From assembly GCA_003277985.1 (NCBI GenBank), contig QCHR01000001.1:124001-188000 (forward strand): a DNA stretch of 64,000 nucleotides, written 5' to 3'. The position numbers and the translations under genes were made by a program. This DNA is from Prochlorococcus sp. AG-402-G06 (GTDB taxonomy: Bacteria > Cyanobacteriota > Cyanobacteriia > PCC-6307 > Cyanobiaceae). The notes under the pieces were generated by a model that saw only the letters and a list, made by a program, of their open reading frames with translations, made no database searches and was not told the DNA's origin. Shown in pieces: positions 17,748 to 28,630 of this stretch. The number at the start of each line of letters is the position of its first letter. The first letter of the stretch is position 1.

Positions 17748-19397
17748 CTATGTAATAACTGTCGGAGCAGACATGCCTGTTCGTTGTGAAATCTCTGCTA
17801 GAGAATCAATACTTCTAATTAAGGGATCCAAAGCTAATTGAGGATCTTGAGTGATATCTCCATCACTTGGAACAAAGCTTTCAAAGTAAACTCTCAACGT
17901 TGCTCCTTGAGTGCCAGTTCCAGAAAGTCTCACTAGCACTCGACTACCATCATCTAGCAAAATTCTCAAACCCTGATTACGCGTAATTGAACCATCAACT
18001 GGATCTGTGTAGCTAAAATCATCAGCATTTTTAACTATCCTTCCAGCAAAAGATTGATCTATCAAAGTGGGAAGCATATTGCTCAATCGGGAATAAAGAG
18101 AATTTGCAACTTCAGATGGAATAGATTCATAATCATGTCGAGAATAGTAATGGCGACCAAAAAATAGCCAATGATTATTCATTATTTCAGAAACAGACTT
18201 TTTCTTTGACGCAAGTATCTGCAACCAAAAGAGAACAGCCCACAATCCATCTTTCTCTCTTACATGATCACTTCCAGTACCAAAGCTCTCCTCTCCACAA
18301 AGAGTAATTTGATTAGCGTCCAAAAGATTGCCAAAGAATTTCCAGCCAGTAGGAGTTTCAAAGCAATTTATCCCTAAATGTTTTGCCACAACATCTACCG
18401 CTGAGCTGGTAGGCATGGAACGAGCTACACCCGATAAACCTTTGGCATAACCTGGAACACAATCGTAATTAGCAGCTAAAATTGCAAGGCTATCACTAGG
18501 ATTTACAAAGCAACCACGTCCTAAAATCATATTTCTATCTCCATCACCATCACATGCTGCTCCGAAGGAAAATAAATTCCCTTTTAAAAGCAAATCAGCA
18601 AGATCTTTTGCATAGGTCAAATTGGGATCAGGATGAAGACCTCCAAAATCTTCCAAAGGTACTCCATTCCTTACTGTTTCTGCCTTAGCTCCTAAATGAT
18701 CAATAAAAAGACGCTTTGCATATGGTCCTGTAACAGCATTTAAAGCATCAAAAACGATAGGAAAATCTTTGTTGATATAAGAACTAATCAAATCAAAATC
18801 AAATATTTTTCTCATTAAATCTAAGTAATCGTCTATTCCATCAATGATCTCGACAACCATTGAAGCTAAGTCATATTTACCTGGTGAATAAGAATTATTT
18901 GATTGACATTTTATGATCTTATATTCTTTAAGATTCTTGGAGTAATTATAAATTTCATCAGTTAAAGATTCGGAAGCAGGACCTCCATTGGAGCCATTTA
19001 GCTTGACTCCAAAATCTCCTTCCAGTCCACCTGGATTGTGACTAGCAGATAAAATAATTCCACCTATTGCTTTATTAATTCGAATCAAATTCGAAGCCGC
19101 AGGGGTCGACAAAATCCCATCTACAGTAGTTATGACTTTTTGAATTCCATGTGCAGCTGCCATCCTAATAATAATATCAATGGCTCTTTTGTTCCCATAT
19201 CTACCATCACCTCCCACAACCAAAACACCCCCTTGCACCCCAGGCAGAGAACACAAGATTGATTCAATAAAACTCTCAAGGTAATGAGCCTCTTCGAACT
19301 GCAAAGTACTTTTTCTTAATCCAGAAGTACCTGGTTTCTGATCAGTAAAGGGTGAGTTTAACTTAACTGTAAGTTGGCTAAATTCTGAAGAAAACAC
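17748..19397 (-). CDS. pgm: Phosphoglucomutase (alpha-D-glucose)
   Basis: Interconverts glucose-1-P and glucose-6-P, linking glycogen and glycolysis. 549 aa. Features are the catalytic serine in ILSASHNPGG (Ser119), metal loop ACDGDGDRNMI, sugar-binding GEESFGTGSDH and phosphate-binding RLSGTGTQGATLRVY near the C-terminus. The N-terminal KPGTSGLRKS is typical of PgmA-type enzymes. The upstream intergenic region is about 60 bp. Confidence 0.95.
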   Translation of the reverse strand: MFSSEFSQLTVKLNSPFTDQKPGTSGLRKSTLQFEEAHYLESFIESILCSLPGVQGGVLVVGGDGRYGNKRAIDIIIRMAAAHGIQKVITTVDGILSTPAASNLIRINKAIGGIILSASHNPGGLEGDFGVKLNGSNGGPASESLTDEIYNYSKNLKEYKIIKCQSNNSYSPGKYDLASMVVEIIDGIDDYLDLMRKIFDFDLISSYINKDFPIVFDALNAVTGPYAKRLFIDHLGAKAETVRNGVPLEDFGGLHPDPNLTYAKDLADLLLKGNLFSFGAACDGDGDRNMILGRGCFVNPSDSLAILAANYDCVPGYAKGLSGVARSMPTSSAVDVVAKHLGINCFETPTGWKFFGNLLDANQITLCGEESFGTGSDHVREKDGLWAVLFWLQILASKKKSVSEIMNNHWLFFGRHYYSRHDYESIPSEVANSLYSRLSNMLPTLIDQSFAGRIVKNADDFSYTDPVDGSITRNQGLRILLDDGSRVLVRLSGTGTQGATLRVYFESFVPSDGDITQDPQLALDPLIRSIDSLAEISQRTGMSAPTVIT

Positions 19398-19460
19398 TTT
19401 GAAAATAAATTAGTGAATGATATAAAAAATGAATCGACAAGGAAAAGCAACACTTTGAAT

Positions 19461-19631
19461 TCAGTGAGGCATTTCAGATGTACGAAGCATTGCGATAAAC
19501 CAAAGAGTACTTAATATCAACGCACTTAAAACACCCGGACCAAGTCCTAAGCGCTCAATCGTAGTAGGAATTAATAAAGGGAAAGCGATAGCACCAACTA
19601 ATGGAGTAAAAGCAACAATTAATCGAACCAT
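19461..19631 (-). CDS. Conserved small membrane protein, 56 aa
   Basis: Starts MVRLIVAFTPLVGAIAFPLL and ends LRTSEMPH. Two hydrophobic stretches (about 3-22 and 32-48) flank a turn TTIERLGLGPG, suggesting a two-helix thylakoid or plasma membrane protein. I recall related short proteins as conserved hypotheticals in cyanobacteria but cannot name the family. It is 19 bp downstream of the DUF4912-like gene on the same strand. Confidence 0.72.
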   Translation of the reverse strand: MVRLIVAFTPLVGAIAFPLLIPTTIERLGLGPGVLSALILSTLWFIAMLRTSEMPH

Positions 19632-19650
19632 TAATCAATTGGGATTAGAT

Positions 19651-20736
19651 TTAAAACCATTCTGATTCAGTTTTTGAATTTGGATTAGTGTTATCAACTG
19701 GAGTAACTCTTTCGAATTTCATTGTTATGTTTCTTGAATCAACCCCATCTTTATCTATGGCTTTAATTGAATAGTTCTGAATACCATCTCTAAATGGGAC
19801 TTGCAATCTAAAAGTTCCATCATTTGCTAATGGAACCTCTTCATCTTCGATAAACAATTTAGCTGAGGGATCAGTAGCTCCGTAAACAATTAGTTCAGCA
19901 TCAGCAACCAGCCAAAAAGAACGGGCTTGAGGAACCACTCCAATACCAGATTCATTTAAGCCACTAGCCCAAAGTCCACTACCAGACTCATTATTTGAAC
20001 TTAGATCTCCTGAAATACCCTGTTGAAATTCTTCTGAACCAACTCTTCGAGTTCTAAATTTTGTAGTCGCTGATTGATATAAGCGCTCATGCAAACCACT
20101 ATCTGGTTGTTCTGATGAAAGAGTGTCTACCTTAGAATCAGAGGAGGTAACTGGCGCTTCCAGGCTAAAAGGAACAAATTGGTCCAGAATTTGTTCACTT
20201 GGATGAAGTGAAGGTACTTTAGCTGAAGATGAATGAGCAAGTGACATCCATTTATGACCAATTCGATAACCTAGTTCAACCTTATAATCTCTTCCACCCA
20301 AAGGTATAGGTAAGTACCACTCAGTACTGTGACTATCAACAACAACTTCTTGAAGAGTGCCAGGATTAGGTTCTCCATCATTTTTGTTGGTGACATCAGC
20401 TAAACGCAAACAAAGTCGAATAGCGCCTTCATTTTGAGCATTAGAACGATCCGAATCTGATATCTCCCAAAATACATATGCCCACTCTGGATCACGTGGA
20501 AGAAAAACGACTTTCGTCTCTGAAGAACTTGGATCTGTGGTTTCGTTGGATGGCTGGACTGTATTATTTATCAACTGTTTTTCTAATTCCTTTTTTTCTT
20601 CGTAGAGCAAAACACCCTTAACTAAATCGGCTTTTGATTTTCTACTATAAAGGGGAATTCCTAATTCACTAGCTTTAATACGAAGCTGACGAAGTGTTAA
20701 ACGTGACAGGGATTCTTGATCAAAAGTCACGCCCAT
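19651..20736 (-). CDS. DUF4912-domain protein with N-terminal SAP/Rho-N-like motif
   Basis: The N-terminus LTLRQLRIKASELGIPLYSRKSKADLV is a Rho-N/SAP-like helical motif, often nucleic-acid binding. The DUF4912 domain follows (PRDPEWAYVFWEIS, AIRLCLRLADVT, YLPIPLGGRDYKVELGYR), then a low-complexity Ser-rich stretch and a second beta-rich region (AELIVYGATDPSAKLFIEDEEVPLANDGTFRLQVPF). I chose the ATG at 20736 because the 30 upstream residues lack conservation. The function is unknown. A shorter relative lies at 53607-54143. Confidence 0.82.
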   Translation of the reverse strand: MGVTFDQESLSRLTLRQLRIKASELGIPLYSRKSKADLVKGVLLYEEKKELEKQLINNTVQPSNETTDPSSSETKVVFLPRDPEWAYVFWEISDSDRSNAQNEGAIRLCLRLADVTNKNDGEPNPGTLQEVVVDSHSTEWYLPIPLGGRDYKVELGYRIGHKWMSLAHSSSAKVPSLHPSEQILDQFVPFSLEAPVTSSDSKVDTLSSEQPDSGLHERLYQSATTKFRTRRVGSEEFQQGISGDLSSNNESGSGLWASGLNESGIGVVPQARSFWLVADAELIVYGATDPSAKLFIEDEEVPLANDGTFRLQVPFRDGIQNYSIKAIDKDGVDSRNITMKFERVTPVDNTNPNSKTESEWF

Positions 20737-21016
20737 AAACCTCCATTTTTTGTTTGGGATCAGTGCGATAAGTATGTGATGAAATGTGCTCTTCTCGTTG
20801 GTGTGGTCAGCATCTACTGACTCCAAGAAAAGATTAAAAAGTGGTATCTACAGACAAAAAGCGTTGCGATAACTAAGAACCAGGAGTTCATTACCAATCC
20901 ACGAATTTCACAGTCAACCAAAAAAAAAAAATCCAAAGTTGAAAATTTCGAAGACTTTTTTCTTTGGGATCACCCGCTTAAATTAAATTTCTTCTCATCT
21001 AAGGACTAGAACTATT

Positions 21017-21379
21017 TCAAACCTCATATGCGTCGATTAAATTTCTCAATGTCAAATCTAATGGAGCAACTTTTAAATCATTAGACAATCTTTCAAGTTG
21101 GATAGCTGCTCCAGAAAATTGCTCGAACATAACCTGAACAAACTCATCATCTTTGATCATGATGGGATTCTTCAAGCACCATTCAAGCCATTCTTCCTTC
21201 ACAGGGATCAAACCTCTTGGATTGTTCGTACTCATTGATTTAAAACATTGCAAGCAATGCGCAAGCATCCTTAAATGATGCTTTTCACTAGCTGAAAGGT
21301 TAGTCAAGCCGATCAAATTTATATCCTCTTTACTTAAGGGACTATGTTTAGAATTATCGTTGAAAGTAGATTCCATCAT
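21017..21379 (-). CDS. Hypothetical protein, 120 aa
   Basis: Mostly helical and acidic, with LSASEKHHLRMLAHCLQCFKSM and EWLEWCLKNPIMIKDDEFVQVMFEQFSGAAIQLERL. No membrane segment, no signal peptide, no recognised motif. The first Met may be residue 1 or 2 (MMEST). It is probably a conserved marine picocyanobacterial protein by its style (inference). Confidence 0.7.
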   Translation of the reverse strand: MMESTFNDNSKHSPLSKEDINLIGLTNLSASEKHHLRMLAHCLQCFKSMSTNNPRGLIPVKEEWLEWCLKNPIMIKDDEFVQVMFEQFSGAAIQLERLSNDLKVAPLDLTLRNLIDAYEV

Positions 21380-21855
21380 CTGTCAGCAGCAGGATCTTTT
21401 ATCTGTAAAGTTTAAAAGAATATTTATCTTTAGATAGGTTTTATCTTATTTTTTCCACTTATAAACAAGGAAAAAATATTAATTCATTAACTATTGCAAG
21501 TCCAAAAAAGGAATTGATAAATGAACTCAACAGTATGAATAAGGATTTACATAGCTATTTGTATATATTAGAAAATCTTTTACAAATTAAAAAAAGATTA
21601 AGAGTTTATTCCAGCACAATTATGACTGTAAACGATTGTAAGCATTTTGGCTTATGGTGATAAGAGATTAAAACTACTTTCGTAACACTGGGTTTTCCCT
21701 CTTGATTTGACTTAGAATGACTTTTGAGATCCAACTATCAAAACACTCTGATCCAATGATGAACTCTAGATGTCATAATTAAAAATTATCTTGGATCTTA
21801 AAAGCCAACTTTTCATAAATAAAAAACTACTCCGACTTGATTTAATCAAAATAAA
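21380..21855. other. Intergenic region upstream of sufB
   Basis: 476 bp between the 120 aa gene and sufB. A plus-strand frame is open from about 21427 to a TGA at 21658-21660, with ATG only at 21532 (MNKDLHSYLYILENLL, 41 codons plus stop) and a TTG at 21514. It has an AAGGA element at 21467-21471 but at a poor distance. I do not count it as a gene. SufR, which precedes suf genes in many cyanobacteria, is not encoded here. Confidence 0.5.
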
Positions 21856-23298
21856 ATGACTCAATCTAATACTGTCGAAGAAATTGTTTCCCAACCTTAT
21901 AAATACGGTTTTATAACTGAGATTGAAACTGAAAAGATCCCAAAAGGCTTGAATGAAGACGTTATTAGATTGATTTCTGCCAAAAAAAATGAACCAGATT
22001 TTTTATTAAAATTTCGTTTAAGAGCTTATAAACAATGGTTGAAGATGAAAGAACCTGATTGGTCTGGCTTAACTTATTCCAAAGTAGATTATCAGGATCT
22101 TGTTTATTATGCAGCCCCTAAGCAAGACATAAAGAAAAAGAGTTTAGATGAAGTTGATCCCAAATTACTTGAAACTTTTGAAAAGCTTGGGATACCACTT
22201 AGTGAACAAAAAAGATTATCTAATGTAGCCGTAGATGCTGTATTTGACAGTGTTTCAATAGCTACTACATACAAGGAAAAACTAGCTGAACATGGCGTAA
22301 TATTCTGCTCTATTAGTGAAGCAATTAGCGAATATCCAAATTTAATTGAGAAATATATGGGTACAGTTGTTCCTATAAATGATAACTTTTTTGCAGCCCT
22401 AAATTCTGCAGTTTTTAGTGACGGTTCGTTTGTTTACATCCCCAAAGGTGTCGAATGTCCAATGGAATTATCATCTTATTTTAGAATAAATTCTGGCGAT
22501 ACTGGTCAATTCGAACGAACTTTAATTATCGCAGAAGAAGCTTCCTCCGTTAGTTATCTAGAGGGCTGTACCGCGCCTATGTTTGATACCAATACACTTC
22601 ATGCTGCGGTGGTTGAGCTTGTTGCGCTCGATAATGCATCTATTAAATATTCAACCGTGCAAAATTGGTATGCAGGCAATGAGGAGGGAGTTGGAGGAAT
22701 ATATAACTTCGTCACAAAAAGAGGGGAATGTAGAGGAAAGAAAAGCAAAATAAGCTGGTCTCAAGTCGAAACAGGGTCTGCAATTACATGGAAATACCCA
22801 AGTTGTGTGTTACAAGGAGACAATTCTATTGGGGAGTTTTATTCAATTGCACTAACTAATAATTGTCAGAAAGCGGATACTGGGACAAAAATGATTCACA
22901 TAGGAAAAAATACAAAATCAAAAATCGTAAGCAAAGGTATAAGTGCTGGACAGTCTAAGAATAGCTATCGAGGTCTAGTATCCATAAGCCCAAATGCAGA
23001 GGGCTCCCGAAATTACAGTCAATGTGACTCCATGTTGATCGGTGACAAAGCCAGTGCAAATACATACCCATATATTCAATCCAAGCAACCTCAATCAAAT
23101 ATTGAACATGAAGCTAGTACTTGTAGGATTTCAGAAGATCAACTGTTTTACTTACAAAGTAGAGGAATTGATTTCGAGGAATCCGTTTCAATGTTAGTCA
23201 GTGGATTTTGTAGTGATGTTTTCAATGAATTACCTATGGAGTTTGCATCTGAGGCAGATAAACTTTTAGCTTTAAAATTGGAGGGTTCTGTTGGATAA
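21856..23298 (+). CDS. sufB: Fe-S cluster assembly scaffold SufB
   Basis: Core of the SufBCD scaffold on which Fe-S clusters are built, essential for photosystem I. 480 aa, normal length. Conserved blocks include [23 protein letters not shown] sequence (here [16 protein letters not shown]), YLEGCTAP, the [25 protein letters not shown] region, and the C-terminal [14 protein letters not shown]. First gene of the sufBCDS operon; sufC begins 50 bp downstream. Confidence 0.96.
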   Translation: MTQSNTVEEIVSQPYKYGFITEIETEKIPKGLNEDVIRLISAKKNEPDFLLKFRLRAYKQWLKMKEPDWSGLTYSKVDYQDLVYYAAPKQDIKKKSLDEVDPKLLETFEKLGIPLSEQKRLSNVAVDAVFDSVSIATTYKEKLAEHGVIFCSISEAISEYPNLIEKYMGTVVPINDNFFAALNSAVFSDGSFVYIPKGVECPMELSSYFRINSGDTGQFERTLIIAEEASSVSYLEGCTAPMFDTNTLHAAVVELVALDNASIKYSTVQNWYAGNEEGVGGIYNFVTKRGECRGKKSKISWSQVETGSAITWKYPSCVLQGDNSIGEFYSIALTNNCQKADTGTKMIHIGKNTKSKIVSKGISAGQSKNSYRGLVSISPNAEGSRNYSQCDSMLIGDKASANTYPYIQSKQPQSNIEHEASTCRISEDQLFYLQSRGIDFEESVSMLVSGFCSDVFNELPMEFASEADKLLALKLEGSVG

Positions 23299-23348
23299 AA
23301 ATAAATTAAAACCTTACTTTTGCTCTCTTCAACTTTCTCCCTAATTTA

Positions 23349-24140
23349 GTGATTTCATCAACTTCAGAAACAATATTATCTATTAAAGATCTTCATGCCA
23401 GTGTTGAGGATCAAGAGATACTTCATGGAGTCAATCTGATAGTAAAAGAAGGAGAAATCCATGCGATTATGGGTCGCAATGGAAGCGGAAAAAGTACACT
23501 TTCAAAAGTTATAGCTGGTCATCCGTCTTACAAAGTTTTGTCAGGATCTATCCAATTTAAAGGTAAGGATATTCTTGAGCTAGAGCCGGAGGAAAGAGCA
23601 AGAATTGGTATCTTCCTTGGTTTCCAATATCCAGTAGAAATTCCTGGTGTTAGTAATCTCGAGTTCTTAAGAGTTGCCACCAATTCAAGAAGAAAAGAAT
23701 TACTTAAAAGTGAATTAGATACTTTTGAATTCGAAGATTTAGTAAAAGAAAGATTGAAAATAGTTGAAATGAATCCAACCTTTCTAGAAAGAAGCGTAAA
23801 TGAAGGTTTTTCTGGCGGAGAGAAAAAACGCAACGAGATTCTTCAAATGGCTCTTCTTGAACCAGTCATATCAATACTCGATGAAACTGACTCAGGACTT
23901 GATATTGATGCACTGAGAATTGTTGCATCTGGGATCAATAGACTCTCACAACCAAACGCGGCAACAATTTTAATCACCCATTATCAAAGACTGCTCAATG
24001 AAATTACTCCTGACTTTGTACATATAATGGCTGATGGAAAAATAATAAAAACTGGCAACAAAGAACTAGCTATTGACCTTGAGAAATCAGGATATGACTT
24101 TATTGACACAAATACAAAAGAGAAGGAAATGGCAAAATGA
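23349..24140 (+). CDS. sufC: Fe-S assembly ATPase SufC
   Basis: Soluble ABC-type ATPase that drives conformational change in SufBD. 263 aa with a GTG start. Walker [11 protein letters not shown], signature [11 protein letters not shown], and Walker [13 protein letters not shown] (the DETDSGLD form is typical of SufC). Overlaps sufD by 4 bp (ATGA), indicating translational coupling. Confidence 0.96.
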   Translation: MISSTSETILSIKDLHASVEDQEILHGVNLIVKEGEIHAIMGRNGSGKSTLSKVIAGHPSYKVLSGSIQFKGKDILELEPEERARIGIFLGFQYPVEIPGVSNLEFLRVATNSRRKELLKSELDTFEFEDLVKERLKIVEMNPTFLERSVNEGFSGGEKKRNEILQMALLEPVISILDETDSGLDIDALRIVASGINRLSQPNAATILITHYQRLLNEITPDFVHIMADGKIIKTGNKELAIDLEKSGYDFIDTNTKEKEMAK

Positions 24141-25360
24141 AATCATCAACTATTTCCGAAGCGTGGCTTAACTCTCTTCCGCCAACTGAAGGTTATTTAA
24201 AAAACGAACAAGCTATAGGACGAGAATTTCTCCTAGAGAAAGGTTTGCCCTCTAAGAAAGATGAAGCGTGGCGATTATCCAACTTCAATAAGTTAAATAG
24301 TTTTTTGTCGTTACCAACAATTATCGATAGCGAAGATACTAAATATATCTTTCCTGAAAAAGATGGTAACAGAGAAAGAATTATAATTAATCCCCATATA
24401 AATCCTATTTTAAATATTAATCTACCTAATGGAATTGAGAAGCTAAACAACAGAGAAATTGAAGATAATCTCGGCAAAATAGTTAAGTCAACTAATATAA
24501 AAAATGACATTTCTGTATGTCTTAATCAGGCCTCAAGCTCAGAACTTTTAGCCTTAAAAGTACGACGTAATTTCGATCATTCATTAGAGATAATAATTCC
24601 ATCAATAGAAGGAAAATCAATCGCAACCAGAATCTTTCTACTTATAGAGGAGGGAGCAAAATTAGATCTTTTACAAATTTTCACAGGTAATAATAATTCA
24701 GCACAAAATCATTTAATTGAAATAAAATTAGAGTCTAAAGTAGAGTTAACTCATGGGTTAATTTCTTTGGGTGAAGAGAAAGAATCATCCTCAATTTGTA
24801 CTTTAGCGGTAGAACAATCAGAGAGAAGCAAATACTCTCTTCATTCAATTCATCATGGTTGGGATTATGCCCGATTTGAACCAAGAATAATTCAAAGTCA
24901 AGGAGAAGCTTCAACAATTATCAAAGGGCTTCAAGTCACTAAATCAAAAGAGCAAATAGCCACACACTCTTTAATTAGATTTGAAGGTCCAAATGGAAAG
25001 CTTGATCAATTACAAAAAGCCGTAGCTTCTGAATATTCCCATTGCATTTTTAATGGTTCGATTGAAGTTCCTCAAAAAGCCCAAAAAACAGAAGCTGCTC
25101 AGCTAAGTAGAAATTTATTACTTTCCAAACGTGCCAGAATAGATACAAAACCAGAGCTAGAAATAGTTGCTGATGATGTTAGGTGTACTCATGGAGCAAC
25201 TGTAAGCCAACTCCAAGATGAAGAATTATTTTATTTACTTAGTAGAGGCATTGATAATAAACATGCTAATTCTTTATTATTAAAAGGATATTATGATGAA
25301 GTGATTTCACATTTTCCTAAAAGTGCTGGAAAGTGGAAATTTATTGAAAAGTTAATATAA
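24137..25360 (+). CDS. sufD: Fe-S assembly protein SufD
   Basis: Partner of SufB in the scaffold. 407 aa. N-terminal [13 protein letters not shown] matches the SufD start region; the C-terminal beta-helix ends in [36 protein letters not shown] and [10 protein letters not shown], which are family hallmarks. The middle is poorly conserved as usual. Overlaps sufC, with sufS 11 bp downstream. Confidence 0.95.
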   Translation: MKSSTISEAWLNSLPPTEGYLKNEQAIGREFLLEKGLPSKKDEAWRLSNFNKLNSFLSLPTIIDSEDTKYIFPEKDGNRERIIINPHINPILNINLPNGIEKLNNREIEDNLGKIVKSTNIKNDISVCLNQASSSELLALKVRRNFDHSLEIIIPSIEGKSIATRIFLLIEEGAKLDLLQIFTGNNNSAQNHLIEIKLESKVELTHGLISLGEEKESSSICTLAVEQSERSKYSLHSIHHGWDYARFEPRIIQSQGEASTIIKGLQVTKSKEQIATHSLIRFEGPNGKLDQLQKAVASEYSHCIFNGSIEVPQKAQKTEAAQLSRNLLLSKRARIDTKPELEIVADDVRCTHGATVSQLQDEELFYLLSRGIDNKHANSLLLKGYYDEVISHFPKSAGKWKFIEKLI

Positions 25361-25371
25361 GATATAAAAAA

Positions 25372-26619
25372 GTGAAGCATTTACCTGAAAATATTGCTGA
25401 GAAAAGTAGAAATGATTTTCCACTATTTAATGGAAATCATAAGAATTTGATCTATTTAGATCATGCAGCTACTAGTCAAAAGCCACAAGTAGTCATAGAT
25501 TCTTTAAAAAAATACTATAGCTTTCAAAACGCTAACGTTCATAGAGGTGCTCATCAGATGAGTGCAATCGCAACAGAAAAATTTGAAAATTCAAGAAGGT
25601 TAACATCAAATTTTATTAATAGTAATAATGAAAAAGAAATTATTTTTACTAGAAATGCTACGGAAGCTATCAACCTTGTAGCTTATGCATGGGGTAATTC
25701 TGAACTTCAGGAAAACGACGAAATATTAATAAGTTTAATGGAGCATCATAGTAATATTGTTCCTTGGCAATTAATAGCCAACGCAAAAAAGTGCAAGCTA
25801 ATTTATATCAATATTGATAAAAATGGAAAGTTAGATCTAGATGATTTTAGAAATAAATTGAGTGATAAAACTAAAATAGTCAGTCTTGTTCATGTAAGTA
25901 ATACACTAGGTTGTTGTAATCCTATCGAGGAAATTTCAAACCTTGCTCATCAAAAAGGTAGCTTAGTTCTTTTAGATGCTTGCCAAAGTCTTGCTCATAA
26001 GCCGGTAGATATAAAAAAACTTGGTATTGATTTTCTGGCAGGATCTTCTCATAAACTCTGCGGGCCTACTGGAATAGGTTTTTTATGGGGTAAAGAAGAT
26101 ATTTTAAAAAAAATTCCTCCTTTCCTAGGTGGAGGAGAAATGATTAATGAAGTTTTTAAAGACAACAGCACTTGGGCAGACTTACCGCATAAATTCGAGG
26201 CGGGTACCCCAGCTATTGGGGAAGCAATCGGTATGGGAACCGCACTTAATTATTTACAATCAATAGGATTAAACGAAATCCATAATTACGAGAAAGAATT
26301 AACAAAATATCTTTTTGAAAAATTAGAGGAGATAGATGATTTAAAAATTCTTGGTCCAAGTCCTGTAATTCAACCTGATAGAGGACCATTAGCAACCTTT
26401 CATATAAAAGGTATTCACTCTAATGATGTTGCTGAGCTACTAGATAACAGCAATATTTGCATAAGAAGTGGTCACCATTGCTGCCAACCACTTCATCGCT
26501 TCTATGGGATAAAAAGCACCGCTAGAGCAAGCTTGAGCTTTACATCTACTCCATCAGAAATTGATTCTCTTACTGAAGAATTAAAATCAGTAATTTATTT
26601 TTTAAAGAAAAATTCTTAA
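25372..26619 (+). CDS. sufS: Cysteine desulfurase SufS
   Basis: PLP enzyme that mobilises sulfur from cysteine for the Suf system. 415 aa with a GTG start. PLP lysine in GSSHKLCGP (Lys228), active Cys in RSGHHCCQPL (Cys370), and N-terminal YLDHAATSQKP. Group II (SufS-type) by its short active loop. No SufE gene is adjacent. Overlaps the convergent peptidase gene by 4 bp. Confidence 0.96.
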   Translation: MKHLPENIAEKSRNDFPLFNGNHKNLIYLDHAATSQKPQVVIDSLKKYYSFQNANVHRGAHQMSAIATEKFENSRRLTSNFINSNNEKEIIFTRNATEAINLVAYAWGNSELQENDEILISLMEHHSNIVPWQLIANAKKCKLIYINIDKNGKLDLDDFRNKLSDKTKIVSLVHVSNTLGCCNPIEEISNLAHQKGSLVLLDACQSLAHKPVDIKKLGIDFLAGSSHKLCGPTGIGFLWGKEDILKKIPPFLGGGEMINEVFKDNSTWADLPHKFEAGTPAIGEAIGMGTALNYLQSIGLNEIHNYEKELTKYLFEKLEEIDDLKILGPSPVIQPDRGPLATFHIKGIHSNDVAELLDNSNICIRSGHHCCQPLHRFYGIKSTARASLSFTSTPSEIDSLTEELKSVIYFLKKNS

Positions 26620-28535
26620 ATATTTAGATATTTTCTAAAAAAAGCCTCAGTTTTTTTTAATACATCTACTTTTATTTTGCCGTCTTTAAATCCATGCCCT
26701 TCGTTCTCAAACAAATTTATTTGGACTGGAATTTCACCTTTTAATAATTCATCTTTAATTGCAACAGATTGATCAGAGGATATCACTTTATCTTTTAATC
26801 CATGAAATAAAATTAATGGCCTCTTGATAGACTTAACATGCTCAATTGGCGATCTTTCAAGATATTTTTCATAATCAATTTCTATATTACCTATTAAATA
26901 ATCTAAGTAAAATTCTTCAAATCTATGAGTTGAATTAGCCATGTCTATCAAATCAGTTACAGCATATCTACATGCTCCGATATTAAAAATGTCAGTAGAT
27001 ATCAAACAACCTAAAGATGTAAAACCCGATGCGCTACTTCCTACAATTGCTATGCGATCCTTATCAGCCTTCCCAGATGCAATCAATGACTCAGCTGCCT
27101 TAGTACAATCCAAAACATCGATTACTCCCCAATTGCCTCTCAATCTATCTCTATATTCCCTGCCAAAACCTGAAGAACCTCCATAATTAACATCAACAAC
27201 CGCCCAACCTCTTGATGTCCAAAATTGCACCTCTAGATCCAATCCACAACGAGCCATACCAGTAGGTCCGCTATGACTTTTTACCAATAAAGGCGGTAAC
27301 AATATTTGTCTATCAAGAGGTGGATAGTACCAAGCATGAACACTCTCTTCATTCGATCCGATAAACCAAAAAGATTCGCCAATACTTATATCCTTTGGAT
27401 CCAAGCTAAATGAAGATGCAGGAGTATGTTCCCAACTTTTATCCAATAAATCTATTTCAAAAATCCCTTCAGTAATTTCTGAACTACTAGCAATTCCAAC
27501 AAGTCTATTTTGATGCGAATGAAGACCTGAGAACTCAATAAAAGGAAGATCAACAGTCTTGATAGATCCATTTTCTTGAAATAAAGCTAAAGTCCAAATT
27601 CCTTCTTGAGCGAAAGCCCCAACAACATCATTCCCCACACATGAAAAGCTCGACATCCCCAGGACCCATTGCGGAAAAGCAATTTCAGCCTTAATAGTCC
27701 ATTTATTCTGAAAAATATTAATTGAATTATTATTAATATCAGTTTTAATCTGGGTTATATTCCACCAGCCGCTACTATCTTCAGCTACAAAAAGATCACC
27801 TGTATCGGACCAAATGGGATTAAAAAATGATATTTTTTCTGCGCATTTTAAATATTCATTATTAAAATTTACTATATCTATGATATTGACATTCTCATCA
27901 AGTTTAGCTAACAATAATTCATTTAAATCCCAAGGCATTGAGGTATTTTCCCACTCAACCCAAGCCAACTTTCTATCTTTAGAATTAAGCGCTAGATAAC
28001 CTAATAATCCCTGAGATGAATAAATAAATTTTGGATATTGATTAGTTTTTGTTAGAGAATAAGAGACTATATGATCTCCTTCTTCATCTTCCATCAATCC
28101 AAGCCAAATATTTTTTTCAAGGTCAATTACGCCACCGGCAAGACAACAGTTATGTTTTTTTGAAAGACAAATAGATTTTATTTTAGGTATTAATTTAAAA
28201 GAAGAAGGTCTGTCATCTTCTTTCTTAGAAGACCAGATTCTCATCCATAAGCAGTTGTCTTTATTGTCGACCCAAGTCAATATCAGATCTGATCCATCGA
28301 GAGTAGCTGTTAAAGGAGCACCACCATATCCATGAATTTTTGTCCTTAAATCGCTTGGATAAGGTGTTAACTCCTGAGGTAATACGTTTTTTTGTCCCCA
28401 AGGTCTAATTACAGCAGTAGTTCTTCCCTTTTCGTTTGGTCTTTGTTCTAACCATAAAACCCAATCACCTATTATTCGAGGCTCTTTAAATATGGGAACT
28501 TCTCCATAGACTTTTTCAGCATCCAAGATTCTCAT
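26616..28535 (-). CDS. S9-family prolyl oligopeptidase-like peptidase
   Basis: 639 aa with an N-terminal beta-propeller (about 1-390) and a C-terminal alpha/beta hydrolase. Nucleophile in VGSSASGFTSLG (a GxSxS variant of the usual GGSxGG), Asp in LKDKVIS and His in ENEGHGF complete the triad. GGSSGFGREYRDRLRGNWG is the oxyanion-side motif of dipeptidyl-peptidase-like enzymes. Probably cytosolic since no signal peptide is visible. Convergent with sufS. Substrate unknown. Confidence 0.9.
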   Translation of the reverse strand: MRILDAEKVYGEVPIFKEPRIIGDWVLWLEQRPNEKGRTTAVIRPWGQKNVLPQELTPYPSDLRTKIHGYGGAPLTATLDGSDLILTWVDNKDNCLWMRIWSSKKEDDRPSSFKLIPKIKSICLSKKHNCCLAGGVIDLEKNIWLGLMEDEEGDHIVSYSLTKTNQYPKFIYSSQGLLGYLALNSKDRKLAWVEWENTSMPWDLNELLLAKLDENVNIIDIVNFNNEYLKCAEKISFFNPIWSDTGDLFVAEDSSGWWNITQIKTDINNNSINIFQNKWTIKAEIAFPQWVLGMSSFSCVGNDVVGAFAQEGIWTLALFQENGSIKTVDLPFIEFSGLHSHQNRLVGIASSSEITEGIFEIDLLDKSWEHTPASSFSLDPKDISIGESFWFIGSNEESVHAWYYPPLDRQILLPPLLVKSHSGPTGMARCGLDLEVQFWTSRGWAVVDVNYGGSSGFGREYRDRLRGNWGVIDVLDCTKAAESLIASGKADKDRIAIVGSSASGFTSLGCLISTDIFNIGACRYAVTDLIDMANSTHRFEEFYLDYLIGNIEIDYEKYLERSPIEHVKSIKRPLILFHGLKDKVISSDQSVAIKDELLKGEIPVQINLFENEGHGFKDGKIKVDVLKKTEAFFRKYLNI

Positions 28536-28630
28536 TGTTTTGTTCTTGATTGATGTTGAGAGTCAATGATTAATTCACTCATGGAACTTAAAACAAAGTA
28601 AAGTGTAAAAGTTGTTGCCTGAAGACTCCT

